19,113 nt of DNA from assembly GCA_027297825.1 (NCBI GenBank), contig JAPUHH010000172.1, forward strand, positions 1-19,113. The letters are read 5' to 3'. Positions 7,294 to 13,421 of this stretch are shown in pieces. The notes under the pieces are model-generated. The model was given only the letters and a program-made list of their open reading frames with translations, did no database searches and was not told the origin of the DNA. Made by a program: the position numbers and the translations under genes. Numbering within the stretch: position 1 is the first letter of the stretch; each line of letters begins with the position of its first letter. Origin of the DNA: Gammaproteobacteria bacterium (GTDB lineage Bacteria; Pseudomonadota; Gammaproteobacteria; UBA4575).

Positions 7294-7839
7294 ATGGTTC
7301 TCTATAATGCGACTCAAGACCGTTATATCCACATAAAAATCTTATTTAATATCTCTATGGTATGTCTCGAGAACATTGCATCTATCTCTTTAAGAACAGT
7401 ACTTAATAATTATGGCGTAGAGTTGCAACATGTTGCTAAACATTCAGACATACCGCATAGCTTTTGGGGAGCACCGGAAGCAGGAAGAATAAATAACCAG
7501 CTGTATGCACGCTTCGATACCCCAGTTCATTCCATACTCCATGAATCCTTCCATTTTGTGTGCATGCCAAAAAACCAACGCTCTCTCAACAACATTGATG
7601 CGGCGGGTAGTGTGGCGGAGGAAAACGCCACATGCTATCTGCAAATCCTTCTCTCTGATCAAATAGAAGCATTTAGTCGCGCTATACACATGAAGGATAT
7701 GGATGCATGGGGTTATAGCTTTAGATTAGGCTCTGCTACGATCTGGTTTCGTCAAGACGCAGAAGATGCCAGAAACTGGCTACAAAGCCATAATATTATC
7801 GATCAACATAGTCATATTACCTGGAAACTGCGGCAATAA
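7294..7839 (+). CDS. Conserved hypothetical protein with HExxH zinc-protease-like motif
   Basis: Function unknown. The protein has H-E-S-F-H at about residues 83-87 within D-T-P-V-H-S-I-L-H-E-S-F-H-F-V-C-M, the pattern of a gluzincin/zincin active site. A-E-E-N follows about 23 residues later (E109/E110) and could supply the third zinc ligand. Other marked stretches are F-W-G-A-P-E-A-G and D-M-D-A-W-G-Y-S-F-R-L-G-S-A. There is no signal peptide or membrane segment in the conserved part, so it is probably cytoplasmic. From memory it resembles an uncharacterised proteobacterial family of about 160-180 residues. The start is uncertain: ATG 7294 gives 181 residues, and ATG 7357 drops 21 residues that look unlike the rest; neither has a clear Shine-Dalgarno. 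It is transcribed divergently from the cytochrome pair. Confidence 0.75.
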   Translation: MVLYNATQDRYIHIKILFNISMVCLENIASISLRTVLNNYGVELQHVAKHSDIPHSFWGAPEAGRINNQLYARFDTPVHSILHESFHFVCMPKNQRSLNNIDAAGSVAEENATCYLQILLSDQIEAFSRAIHMKDMDAWGYSFRLGSATIWFRQDAEDARNWLQSHNIIDQHSHITWKLRQ

Positions 7840-7893
7840 ACCGAATAAATTCAGCCTCTTACATATACAATTTATGCACTCAACTCGCGCTCA

Positions 7894-7922
7894 TTGACAG
7901 CAAGCAAAAATATTCATACGAT
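7894..7922 (+). promoter_or_regulatory. Sigma70-type promoter for candidate sRNA
   Basis: A perfect -35 box TTGACA (7894-7899) is separated by exactly 17 bp from TACGAT (7917-7922), which matches the -10 consensus at four of six positions including the key A2 and T6. The expected start point, about 7928-7930, coincides with the base of the first hairpin. Confidence 0.65.
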
Positions 7923-7927
7923 TCTTC

Positions 7928-8026
7928 TAGCGCTGATTTGAGCATGAGCTTGCGAGCGCTATATAAGTACAGCTAAAGCGTTGAAGAATTACAAACCCGC
8001 TTGAGTAGTACTTAAGCGGGTTTTTT
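7928..8026 (+). ncRNA. Candidate small RNA of about 98 nt
   Basis: This promoter-to-terminator unit contains no open reading frame of note. It starts with a 7-bp stem, TAGCGCT (7928-7934) with AGCGCTA (7955-7961), closing a 20-nt loop. The 16-nt tail ATAAGTACAGCTAAAG (7963-7978) and a short A-rich linker follow, and the unit ends in a strong intrinsic terminator. The stem and tail recur in diverged form at 8029-8081, with compensatory changes in two stem pairs, which argues for a selected RNA structure. I do not recognise the family. It could be a trans-acting sRNA or the terminated leader of a cis-regulatory element. Confidence 0.6.
7994..8026 (+). terminator. Intrinsic terminator
   Basis: ACCCGCTTGAGT pairs with ACTTAAGCGGGT around a 3-nt loop, a 12-bp stem with a single G-T pair, followed immediately by TTTTTT. 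This is the clearest terminator in the window. It closes the candidate sRNA. Confidence 0.9.
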
Positions 8027-8028
8027 AT

Positions 8029-8081
8029 TGTCGCTGATTTAATTCCACAACTTGCAGGGCGACGCATAAGTACAGCTAAAG
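8029..8081 (+). repeat. Second, diverged copy of the hairpin-plus-tail element
   Basis: It begins TGTCGCTGATTT where copy 1 has TAGCGCTGATTT, shares CTTGC in the loop, and ends in the identical 16-nt ATAAGTACAGCTAAAG (8066-8081). The stem is GTCGC (8030-8034) with GCGAC (8059-8063), plus flanking U-G pairs. Relative to copy 1, the G-C pair has become U-A and the A-U pair has become G-C. No promoter or U-tract terminator of its own is seen. It lies about 120 nt upstream of the next gene and could be part of that gene's leader. Confidence 0.6.
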
Positions 8082-8199
8082 AGATGGCCGTCCTAGAAGC
8101 TTCAAGGTCGTGTCAATGCTCAAGCAATATGAAGCTGGAGACGATAAACATGCTAAATACAATTCCTACTAAACATTCAGTTAGTGGTTTATTCGCACG

Positions 8200-8506
8200 A
8201 TGATACGCGCCAGAACATTAAACGAGTATATCGATTGGGTAAAACAAGCCACATTTGATGCCGAAGAATTACGTGCCTCTATTGAATATGATGAGGAATT
8301 CATGGGAGATGCACTGGTTATTTTTAGATCCTCTAGAAAATGGGATAAAAAAACTATATGAAGAACTTATAAATGGAAAATATGAATTTTCCAGTGAGCC
8401 ATTAAGTTTCATGGGGATAGTGGAAAAAAATGACCCTACTCTGCTACCCTTCAAGTATTTATTGCAACGCATTAATGCAACACACACTCAGGGTTTAGAT
8501 CAATAA
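8200..8506 (+). pseudogene. Small conserved hypothetical gene, one-base frameshift
   Basis: Two frames must be joined to give one coherent protein of about 101 residues. From ATG 8200 the first frame reads M-I-R-A-R-T-L-N-E-Y-I-D-W-V-K-Q-A and on through A-S-I-E-Y-D-E-E-F-M-G-D-A-L-V, then drifts to a TGA at 8359. The next frame picks up F-L-D-P-L-E-N-G-I-K-K-L-Y-E-E-L-I and continues through L-L-P-F-K-Y-L-L-Q-R-I-N-A-T-H to TAA 8504-8506. The join is near the A-TTTTT run at 8320-8325, where removing one base restores D-A-L-V-F-L-D-P-L. No early stop or recognised slippery site suggests programmed recoding. From memory it resembles an uncharacterised proteobacterial family; function unknown. 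An ATG at 8255 in the second frame gives a chimeric start and is unlikely to be real. metY follows 37 bp downstream. Confidence 0.72.
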
Positions 8507-8543
8507 GTATTAAACAGCTATGAGAATAACGGAGTAATCAGTT

Positions 8544-9818
8544 ATGAAAATTGAAACACTTGCGATACATAGTGGGCATACGCCAGATCCCACCACTAAA
8601 GCGGTAGCAGTACCGATTTATCAAACCACTTCTTACGCATTTGATAATACTCAACATGGCGCAGATCTATTTGACTTAAAAGTTGAAGGCAATATTTATA
8701 CACGCATCATGAATCCAACTACTGCAGTATTGGAACAGCGTGTATCTGCTATGGAAGGTGGTGTTGGGGGCTTAGGATTAGCCTCTGGGATGGCTGCTAC
8801 TACGTATGCAATTTTTGCCATAGCAGAACAAGGCGATAATATTATCTCTGTCTCAACTTTATACGGCGGCACGTATAATTTGTTTGCACACACTTTGCCG
8901 AAGCTTGGAATTGAAGTTCGTCTTGTGGATTACCGAGATATGGATGCGATTGCAGCAGCGATTGATGAAAACACCAAGGCTGTATTTTGTGAAACACTCG
9001 GCAACCCAGCAGGCAATGTCATTGATTTAGAAAAAACCGTTGAGGTTGCACATGTCGCAGGTGTACCGGTCATAGTAGACAATACTGTGCCTACCCCTTA
9101 TCTATGCCAGCCCTTCAAGCATGGCGCAGACATTGTGGTGCATTCGTTAACAAAATATATGGGCGGCCACGGCACTTCGATTGGTGGCGTTGTAATTGAC
9201 TCTGGAAATTTTCCATGGGAAAAACATAAAAAACGATTCCCAATGCTGAATGAACCTGATCCTTCTTACCATGGCGTGATCTATACCGAAGCCTTAGGCA
9301 AGGCCGCTTATATTGGACGTTGTCGAGTTGTCCCCTTACGCAACTTGGGTGCTGCTATTTCTCCATTCAATAGCTTTTTAATATTACAGGGCATTGAATC
9401 GCTGCCAGTGCGCATGGATCGACATTGCGAAAATACACTTGCTGTCGCCCAATTCTTAGAAAAGCACTCCAATGTTAGCTGGGTGAATTATGCCGGCTTA
9501 ACCTCACACGAAGATCATGCTCTGGCACAAAAATATTTTAAGGGCCGCGCTTCGGGCATCTTAAGTTTTGGCATCCAGGGCGGGCTAGAAGCCGGTATCA
9601 AGTTTATTGATGCACTTAACTTAGTGGTTCGGCTGGTTAATATTGGCGATGCAAAATCTTTGGCTTGTCACCCTGCCACTACGACACACCGACAATTATC
9701 CGAAGAAGAGCAAGCCTTAGCCGGGGTGAGTGATGATTTAGTACGCTTATCTATTGGTATAGAGCATATAGACGATATCTTAGAAGATATTGAGCAGGCC
9801 CTTAGCAAAACAAAATAA
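8544..9818 (+). CDS. metY: O-acetylhomoserine aminocarboxypropyltransferase (sulfhydrylase)
   Basis: PLP enzyme that makes homocysteine from O-acetylhomoserine and sulfide, the direct-sulfhydrylation route to methionine. Length 424 and an N-terminus reading M-K-I-E-T-L-A-I-H-S-G are typical of MetY rather than MetB/MetC. The PLP lysine is K204 in H-S-L-T-K-Y-M-G-G-H-G, the ring-nitrogen Asp is D179 in V-I-V-D-N-T-V, and the phosphate-binding Y-T-R-I-M-N-P-T and A-S-G-M-A-A segments are present. The C-terminus has N-I-G-D-A-K-S-L-A-C-H-P-A-T-T-T-H. GGAG lies 9-10 nt before ATG 8544. The hydrolase gene follows 29 bp later, likely in the same operon. No MetJ-box pattern or known SAM riboswitch was recognised upstream. 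Confidence 0.95.
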   Translation: MKIETLAIHSGHTPDPTTKAVAVPIYQTTSYAFDNTQHGADLFDLKVEGNIYTRIMNPTTAVLEQRVSAMEGGVGGLGLASGMAATTYAIFAIAEQGDNIISVSTLYGGTYNLFAHTLPKLGIEVRLVDYRDMDAIAAAIDENTKAVFCETLGNPAGNVIDLEKTVEVAHVAGVPVIVDNTVPTPYLCQPFKHGADIVVHSLTKYMGGHGTSIGGVVIDSGNFPWEKHKKRFPMLNEPDPSYHGVIYTEALGKAAYIGRCRVVPLRNLGAAISPFNSFLILQGIESLPVRMDRHCENTLAVAQFLEKHSNVSWVNYAGLTSHEDHALAQKYFKGRASGILSFGIQGGLEAGIKFIDALNLVVRLVNIGDAKSLACHPATTTHRQLSEEEQALAGVSDDLVRLSIGIEHIDDILEDIEQALSKTK

Positions 9819-9847
9819 CAAATCTTAAGTAGACTATTCTGATCAGC

Positions 9848-10834
9848 GTGGCCCATTACTGCCCACCCAGGATCTATCGCAATGGTCATAGCAACACTCT
9901 TGCGGCAGCATCGACGGTGCGCAAAGCTTATGCGCAACAAGTCAGTCAACCACTGCGCAAGCAAAGTGAATCACTCACACTAGAACTCAGCAACGCAGTA
10001 CGCCTGCAAGGTTTATTAAATGGCTCCCAAATTTCTAAGCCAGAGCAAAAGCCTTTGGTGATGATTCTTCATGGCTGGCTAGGTTGTGCAAACTCCCTCT
10101 ATTTGCTGCCATTAGCCTCAGCGCTACATCAAAAAGGTTTTAATGTATTTCGTCTTAACCTTAGAGACCATGGTGGCACACAACACTTAAATAAAGAGCT
10201 GTTTCACTCCTGCCGTCTAGAGGAAGTACTGCAAGCCACTGAAGCAATTCAGCAACAGGTTCCACATTCTGATTTCTACTTAATAGGTTTTTCTCTGGGT
10301 GGAAACTTTGCATTGCGCATTGGCGCACAAGCATATAAACACCATTTAGAAATTAAAAAAATATTCTCTATCTGCCCAGTTATGGACCCAAGCAATGCCT
10401 TAAACAAAATGGAGACCATGCTAAATATTTATACCGCATATTATCTTAGGCGTTGGAAAAATATGTTACGTAAAAAACACCAGCTTTTCCCAGATGACTA
10501 TGACTTACAGAGTATAAACCAGCAAGGATCATTAATTGGCATGACAGAGCATCTGCTATTGCAATATACAGAATTTGATTCCGTAGAAAACTATTTGAAT
10601 GGCTATTCAATTATCGGCGCCAAGCTAAAGCCGCTGACAATTCCTAGTGAGGTATTTATTGCAGAAGATGACCCTGTCATTCCAGCTAGAGACCGTGAAA
10701 AACTTTATGCAACTGCAAGCTTAAAACTAAACCTCACACAATTTGGCGGCCACTGTGGATATTTAAAAGGATTATTCAATATGAACTGGGTGGATGAACA
10801 GATCATCCAACAACTCACAAAAGAGAAGAACTGA
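9848..10834 (+). CDS. YheT-type alpha/beta hydrolase
   Basis: Predicted alpha/beta-fold serine hydrolase of the YheT (COG0429-like) family; the natural substrate is unknown. The family N-terminus Y-C-P-P-R-I-Y-R-N-G-H-S-N-T-L corresponds to the usual P-x-x-x-x-N-x-H-x-Q-T pattern and supports the GTG start at 9848. Oxyanion region I-L-H-G-W-L-G is at about residues 73-79, nucleophile S149 is in G-F-S-L-G-G-N, the acid is probably in E-D-D-P-V-I-P and the histidine is in G-G-H-C-G-Y. There is no signal peptide. The Shine-Dalgarno is weak, and the 29-bp spacing to metY suggests read-through from that gene. Confidence 0.88.
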   Translation: MAHYCPPRIYRNGHSNTLAAASTVRKAYAQQVSQPLRKQSESLTLELSNAVRLQGLLNGSQISKPEQKPLVMILHGWLGCANSLYLLPLASALHQKGFNVFRLNLRDHGGTQHLNKELFHSCRLEEVLQATEAIQQQVPHSDFYLIGFSLGGNFALRIGAQAYKHHLEIKKIFSICPVMDPSNALNKMETMLNIYTAYYLRRWKNMLRKKHQLFPDDYDLQSINQQGSLIGMTEHLLLQYTEFDSVENYLNGYSIIGAKLKPLTIPSEVFIAEDDPVIPARDREKLYATASLKLNLTQFGGHCGYLKGLFNMNWVDEQIIQQLTKEKN

Positions 10835-10842
10835 AAAGACTA

Positions 10843-10860
10843 CGCCCTCTTGCGAGGGCG
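10843..10860. terminator. GC-rich hairpin between convergent genes
   Basis: CGCCCTC (10843-10849) and GAGGGCG (10854-10860) form a perfect 7-bp stem with a TTGC loop, 8 bp after the hydrolase stop. The plus-strand downstream sequence has few T residues; the minus-strand side is somewhat T-rich. It probably contributes to termination of either or both converging transcripts. Confidence 0.55.
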
Positions 10861-10880
10861 CATGGATTACTTTCAAAATT

Positions 10881-10907
10881 AAGTTAAGGAGGCCCCTTGC
10901 TTAACTT
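10881..10907 (-). terminator. Terminator overlapping the lipoprotein stop codon
   Basis: AAGTTAAG (10881-10888) pairs with CTTAACTT (10900-10907), an 8-bp stem with extra G-C pairs possible inside the loop. The TAA stop of the minus-strand lipoprotein gene is part of the stem. On the minus strand the hairpin is followed by an AATTTTG run, consistent with a moderately strong intrinsic terminator. Confidence 0.6.
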
Positions 10908-13122
10908 ATTGCGTTGAAAAACCATTCAAAATGTACTTAGAAGCAGTTCTGGCACAATCACCTACACAGTCCGCAGGAAAGCCAATGATAGTGGGCATGT
11001 AAGTCGTTAAGTAACCTTCCAAAGTAGCTTGGTCTCCACACACTTCCCCATTACCTGGTATTACATTATTACTACACATATTAGGCCCAATTGGTGTAAC
11101 GACAAATGCCACCGGAATTCCATCAAGACCATGACAAACTGCACATTGCGCATCGTAGTTCGTCTTGCCTATCGCGAGTTCGGGATCTGGGTTAGCGGTC
11201 ACCGCTACAGACTGCGTTACATCAGCGCCATTAATACCTACACATGTCAATGTGAATGTCGTTGAATCTTGCAGATTAGCAATAACCTCGTTCTGTGAAG
11301 CTAGCACTCCTTTAGCACCGACCCACAAGACATTGACAGGAACTGCACTTGCCGTACAAGTAGCTAGATCCGTTGTGTTCCAAGTTAGTGTTACCGAATC
11401 GCCCTTAACAATAGTGGCATTACCTACTGTTAACGTAAGTGTTGGATTTGGTTGTACTACCGTAACATTCACATTCACAGTTGTAATCAAACCGCCCGCA
11501 TTTGTACATGCAAGCGTGAAAGTGTTGCTAGCAGCCGTTAAGTTTGCAATTACTTCGCCTGCCGCTTCATTTAGTGCTTTGTTAGCATTATCCCAAGTAG
11601 CATTTGCAGGGCTTGAAGTCGCAGCACAAGATGTCGCATCAAACGTAGACCACGTTAATGAAGTGGAGCCATTGTAAGCAACATTCATGGTTGGGTTTGC
11701 GGTTAACGTTACCATGGGCGCTCCCTGTTGCGCTTCAACCGTTACATCAACGGATGCAGAGGCAGAATTAATGCCGCCCTTAGTGCAAGTCAGAGTAAAT
11801 GTATTCACACCTGATGTGGTTAAGTTCGTAAGCATTTTAGAGTCGTTCGCACTTAATGCTCCGGCCCACTGCCCGTTGGCCGTTGCACCACCTGCGGTAC
11901 AAGCATCGCCATCAGAACTCCAAGTCAAGGTAACCATACCGTTATAAGGTACGGCTGCTACGGCATTTGATGTGAACGCTGCAATAACAGGCTGCACATC
12001 ATTGTCATTATTCGTAACTGCAACATCAGATGCATTGAGTCCACTGTATAATGGATCATTACTGATTGCGGGTGCAGTCACGATTGAATAAGCAATGTTA
12101 CCATCCAGCATAGGATTGGCTGCATCATTTATACCGGTCACCGTCACCATTTGTGGTGTGCTGTAATTGCCTACATTAAACACAATTGAAGCTGGTGAAA
12201 CAGTACCTTCCGCAGCATTACTGCTTGTTAAACCAATACTTACATCAGCAGTGGGCAAAGTACCTAAAACAATCGTAAAGGTCGCAGCTAGACCACCCTC
12301 ATCTGTAACCAACCCAGAGGTTGGATTCACCGTGATCACGCCTGGAGGCGGAACTTCATTATCTGTATTCGTAACTGATACATCTGCTGCATCCATACCA
12401 CTATAATTTGTATCTCCTGATACCGCAGCTGCAGTAAGGATCATATATGCCACATTGCCATCAAGATTTGCATCATCCACACCTGTCACCATTACGGTTT
12501 GAGGCTGCTGCCAATTAGCCATTGTGAATGTAAGTGAAAGCGGATTAACCGCGCCTTCTAAAATGTTATCACTACTTAATCCAATGGTTACATCATCCGC
12601 TGGCAAAGAGTTTAGAGAAACCGTAAATGAACCCATACCCCCTGCTTCGGTAGTGATAAGACCAGAAGTTGGATTTACATTGATTGCAGGGTTGTTATTG
12701 GCGCCGGGTAAAACTTTACCCTGTATGAACCCTTCAAAAATGTATGCTGACACATCGCTAGCACAATCACCCGGATTTGCACCTGCACATGCAGCAGGAT
12801 TATAGCCACCAATAGCCCACGGCATTTGAGCATCATTGTAGGCTGTAAGCGCTGCTTGATCGACGCAGCTAGGGCATGTAGCGACGTTATCAATTGGAAT
12901 AAATGTACCACCTTGACCTAATTTTCCATGACAAATAGAACAGGCGTAAGCTGGATCTTCGTAAATTGCATAGCCGCGAACTGCAGCCGCAGATAAAAGT
13001 GAAAGATCTACACTTGATGGGGCCATAGTTCCTGTACTTTCACCGGAAGATTCGCCACCACAGGCGCTAAGACCCAATACGATGATTGCCATCACGGCAA
13101 AATACTTTGCAATGCTATTCAT
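10906..13122 (-). CDS. Multidomain lipoprotein with a haem-c domain at each end
   Basis: Predicted outer-membrane-anchored lipoprotein of 738 residues. The signal peptide ends in lipobox L-S-A-C with the lipidated Cys at 21. A cytochrome c-like domain follows: C-S-I-C-H at 61-65 and a likely Met ligand in Q-M-P-W near 100, with extra Cys pairs C-P-S-C and C-A-G-A-N-P-G-D-C. Two Calx-beta-like repeats, each opening with N-P-T-S-G-L-(I/V)-T and closing with V-T-N-(T/N)-D-N, span about 147-375. Three Ig-like modules rich in Thr, with L-T-W-(S/N)-(S/T) and F-T-L-(T/A)-C motifs, span about 380-645. A second cytochrome domain closes the protein: C-A-V-C-H at 660-664 and Y-M-P-T near 709, with matching extra cysteines and the same ending (S-x-Y-I-x-x-G-F). 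The start ATG 13122 has GGAG about 9-10 nt upstream. It may carry electrons at the cell surface; this is inference from the architecture. Confidence 0.85.
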   Translation of the reverse strand: MNSIAKYFAVMAIIVLGLSACGGESSGESTGTMAPSSVDLSLLSAAAVRGYAIYEDPAYACSICHGKLGQGGTFIPIDNVATCPSCVDQAALTAYNDAQMPWAIGGYNPAACAGANPGDCASDVSAYIFEGFIQGKVLPGANNNPAINVNPTSGLITTEAGGMGSFTVSLNSLPADDVTIGLSSDNILEGAVNPLSLTFTMANWQQPQTVMVTGVDDANLDGNVAYMILTAAAVSGDTNYSGMDAADVSVTNTDNEVPPPGVITVNPTSGLVTDEGGLAATFTIVLGTLPTADVSIGLTSSNAAEGTVSPASIVFNVGNYSTPQMVTVTGINDAANPMLDGNIAYSIVTAPAISNDPLYSGLNASDVAVTNNDNDVQPVIAAFTSNAVAAVPYNGMVTLTWSSDGDACTAGGATANGQWAGALSANDSKMLTNLTTSGVNTFTLTCTKGGINSASASVDVTVEAQQGAPMVTLTANPTMNVAYNGSTSLTWSTFDATSCAATSSPANATWDNANKALNEAAGEVIANLTAASNTFTLACTNAGGLITTVNVNVTVVQPNPTLTLTVGNATIVKGDSVTLTWNTTDLATCTASAVPVNVLWVGAKGVLASQNEVIANLQDSTTFTLTCVGINGADVTQSVAVTANPDPELAIGKTNYDAQCAVCHGLDGIPVAFVVTPIGPNMCSNNVIPGNGEVCGDQATLEGYLTTYMPTIIGFPADCVGDCARTASKYILNGFSTQ

Positions 13123-13214
13123 TGTTCCAACTCCAATTGAAAAACAATTTATTTATTACACTAAACGCTCAATCCAATTTCACGTTCACTGCAACTTTAA
13201 AATAACTATACTTT

Positions 13215-13242
13215 CGTTCCGCTTTCTCCGTTCCGCTTTCTC
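13215..13242. repeat. Perfect 14-bp tandem duplication
   Basis: CGTTCCGCTTTCTC occurs twice back to back (13215-13228 and 13229-13242), about 95 bp upstream of the lipoprotein start. It could be a duplicated regulator site in that gene's promoter region or a simple slippage duplication. Confidence 0.8.
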
Positions 13243-13386
13243 TCAAATATAAACACGACATCAAGTTCATAAAACCGACGTCCACGGCCTATGATAATTA
13301 CGTAGTGATTGATTTAATAATGTAATCATGGCCGCCGATCTGTTTTAAACGACCACTAGTCATGCTCATAATTTAGAGAAAATATG

Positions 13387-13416
13387 AAAAAAAAATAACA
13401 CGCGGATACAGGTGTT
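13387..13416 (-). terminator. Intrinsic terminator of slt
   Basis: On the minus strand AACAC pairs with GTGTT around a 10-nt loop and is followed, after one A, by nine consecutive T residues. It lies 5 bp after the slt stop codon. Confidence 0.7.
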
Positions 13417-13421
13417 TACGA

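Larger units (their letters stand above)
7840..8199 (+). other. 360-bp gene-free region with duplicated RNA-like element
   Basis: No protein-coding signal is seen here. The region contains a sigma70-type promoter (7894-7922), a hairpin with a conserved tail (7928-7978), an intrinsic terminator (7994-8026), a second diverged copy of the hairpin and tail (8029-8081), and a further 7-bp inverted repeat, AGCTTCA (8098-8104) with TGAAGCT (8130-8136). Confidence 0.7.
13123..13421. other. 299-bp intergenic region
   Basis: This is the leader side of the minus-strand lipoprotein gene and the downstream side of slt. It is AT-rich with no reading frame of note. It holds the 14-bp tandem repeat at 13215-13242 and the slt terminator at 13387-13416. 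No convincing promoter could be assigned by eye. Confidence 0.6.

Noticed and set aside
7444..7689. 81-codon minus-strand frame inside the HExxH gene
   Set aside because: It is antisense to a patterned protein with a conserved-looking motif and has no features of its own.
8255..8506. Independent 83-residue gene starting at ATG 8255
   Set aside because: Its first 20 or so residues are an out-of-frame reading of a better protein sequence starting at 8200; only the part after about 8320 looks coding in this frame.
8100..8543. SAM riboswitch or MetJ operator upstream of metY
   Set aside because: No AGACGTCT-like tandem and no recognisable SAM-riboswitch core was seen. The hairpin-tail element at 7928-8081 does not fit a family I know.
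11029..12805. Several plus-strand open frames opposite the haem lipoprotein
   Set aside because: They mirror the repetitive Thr/Val-rich lipoprotein sequence in antisense and have no start signals or recognisable motifs.
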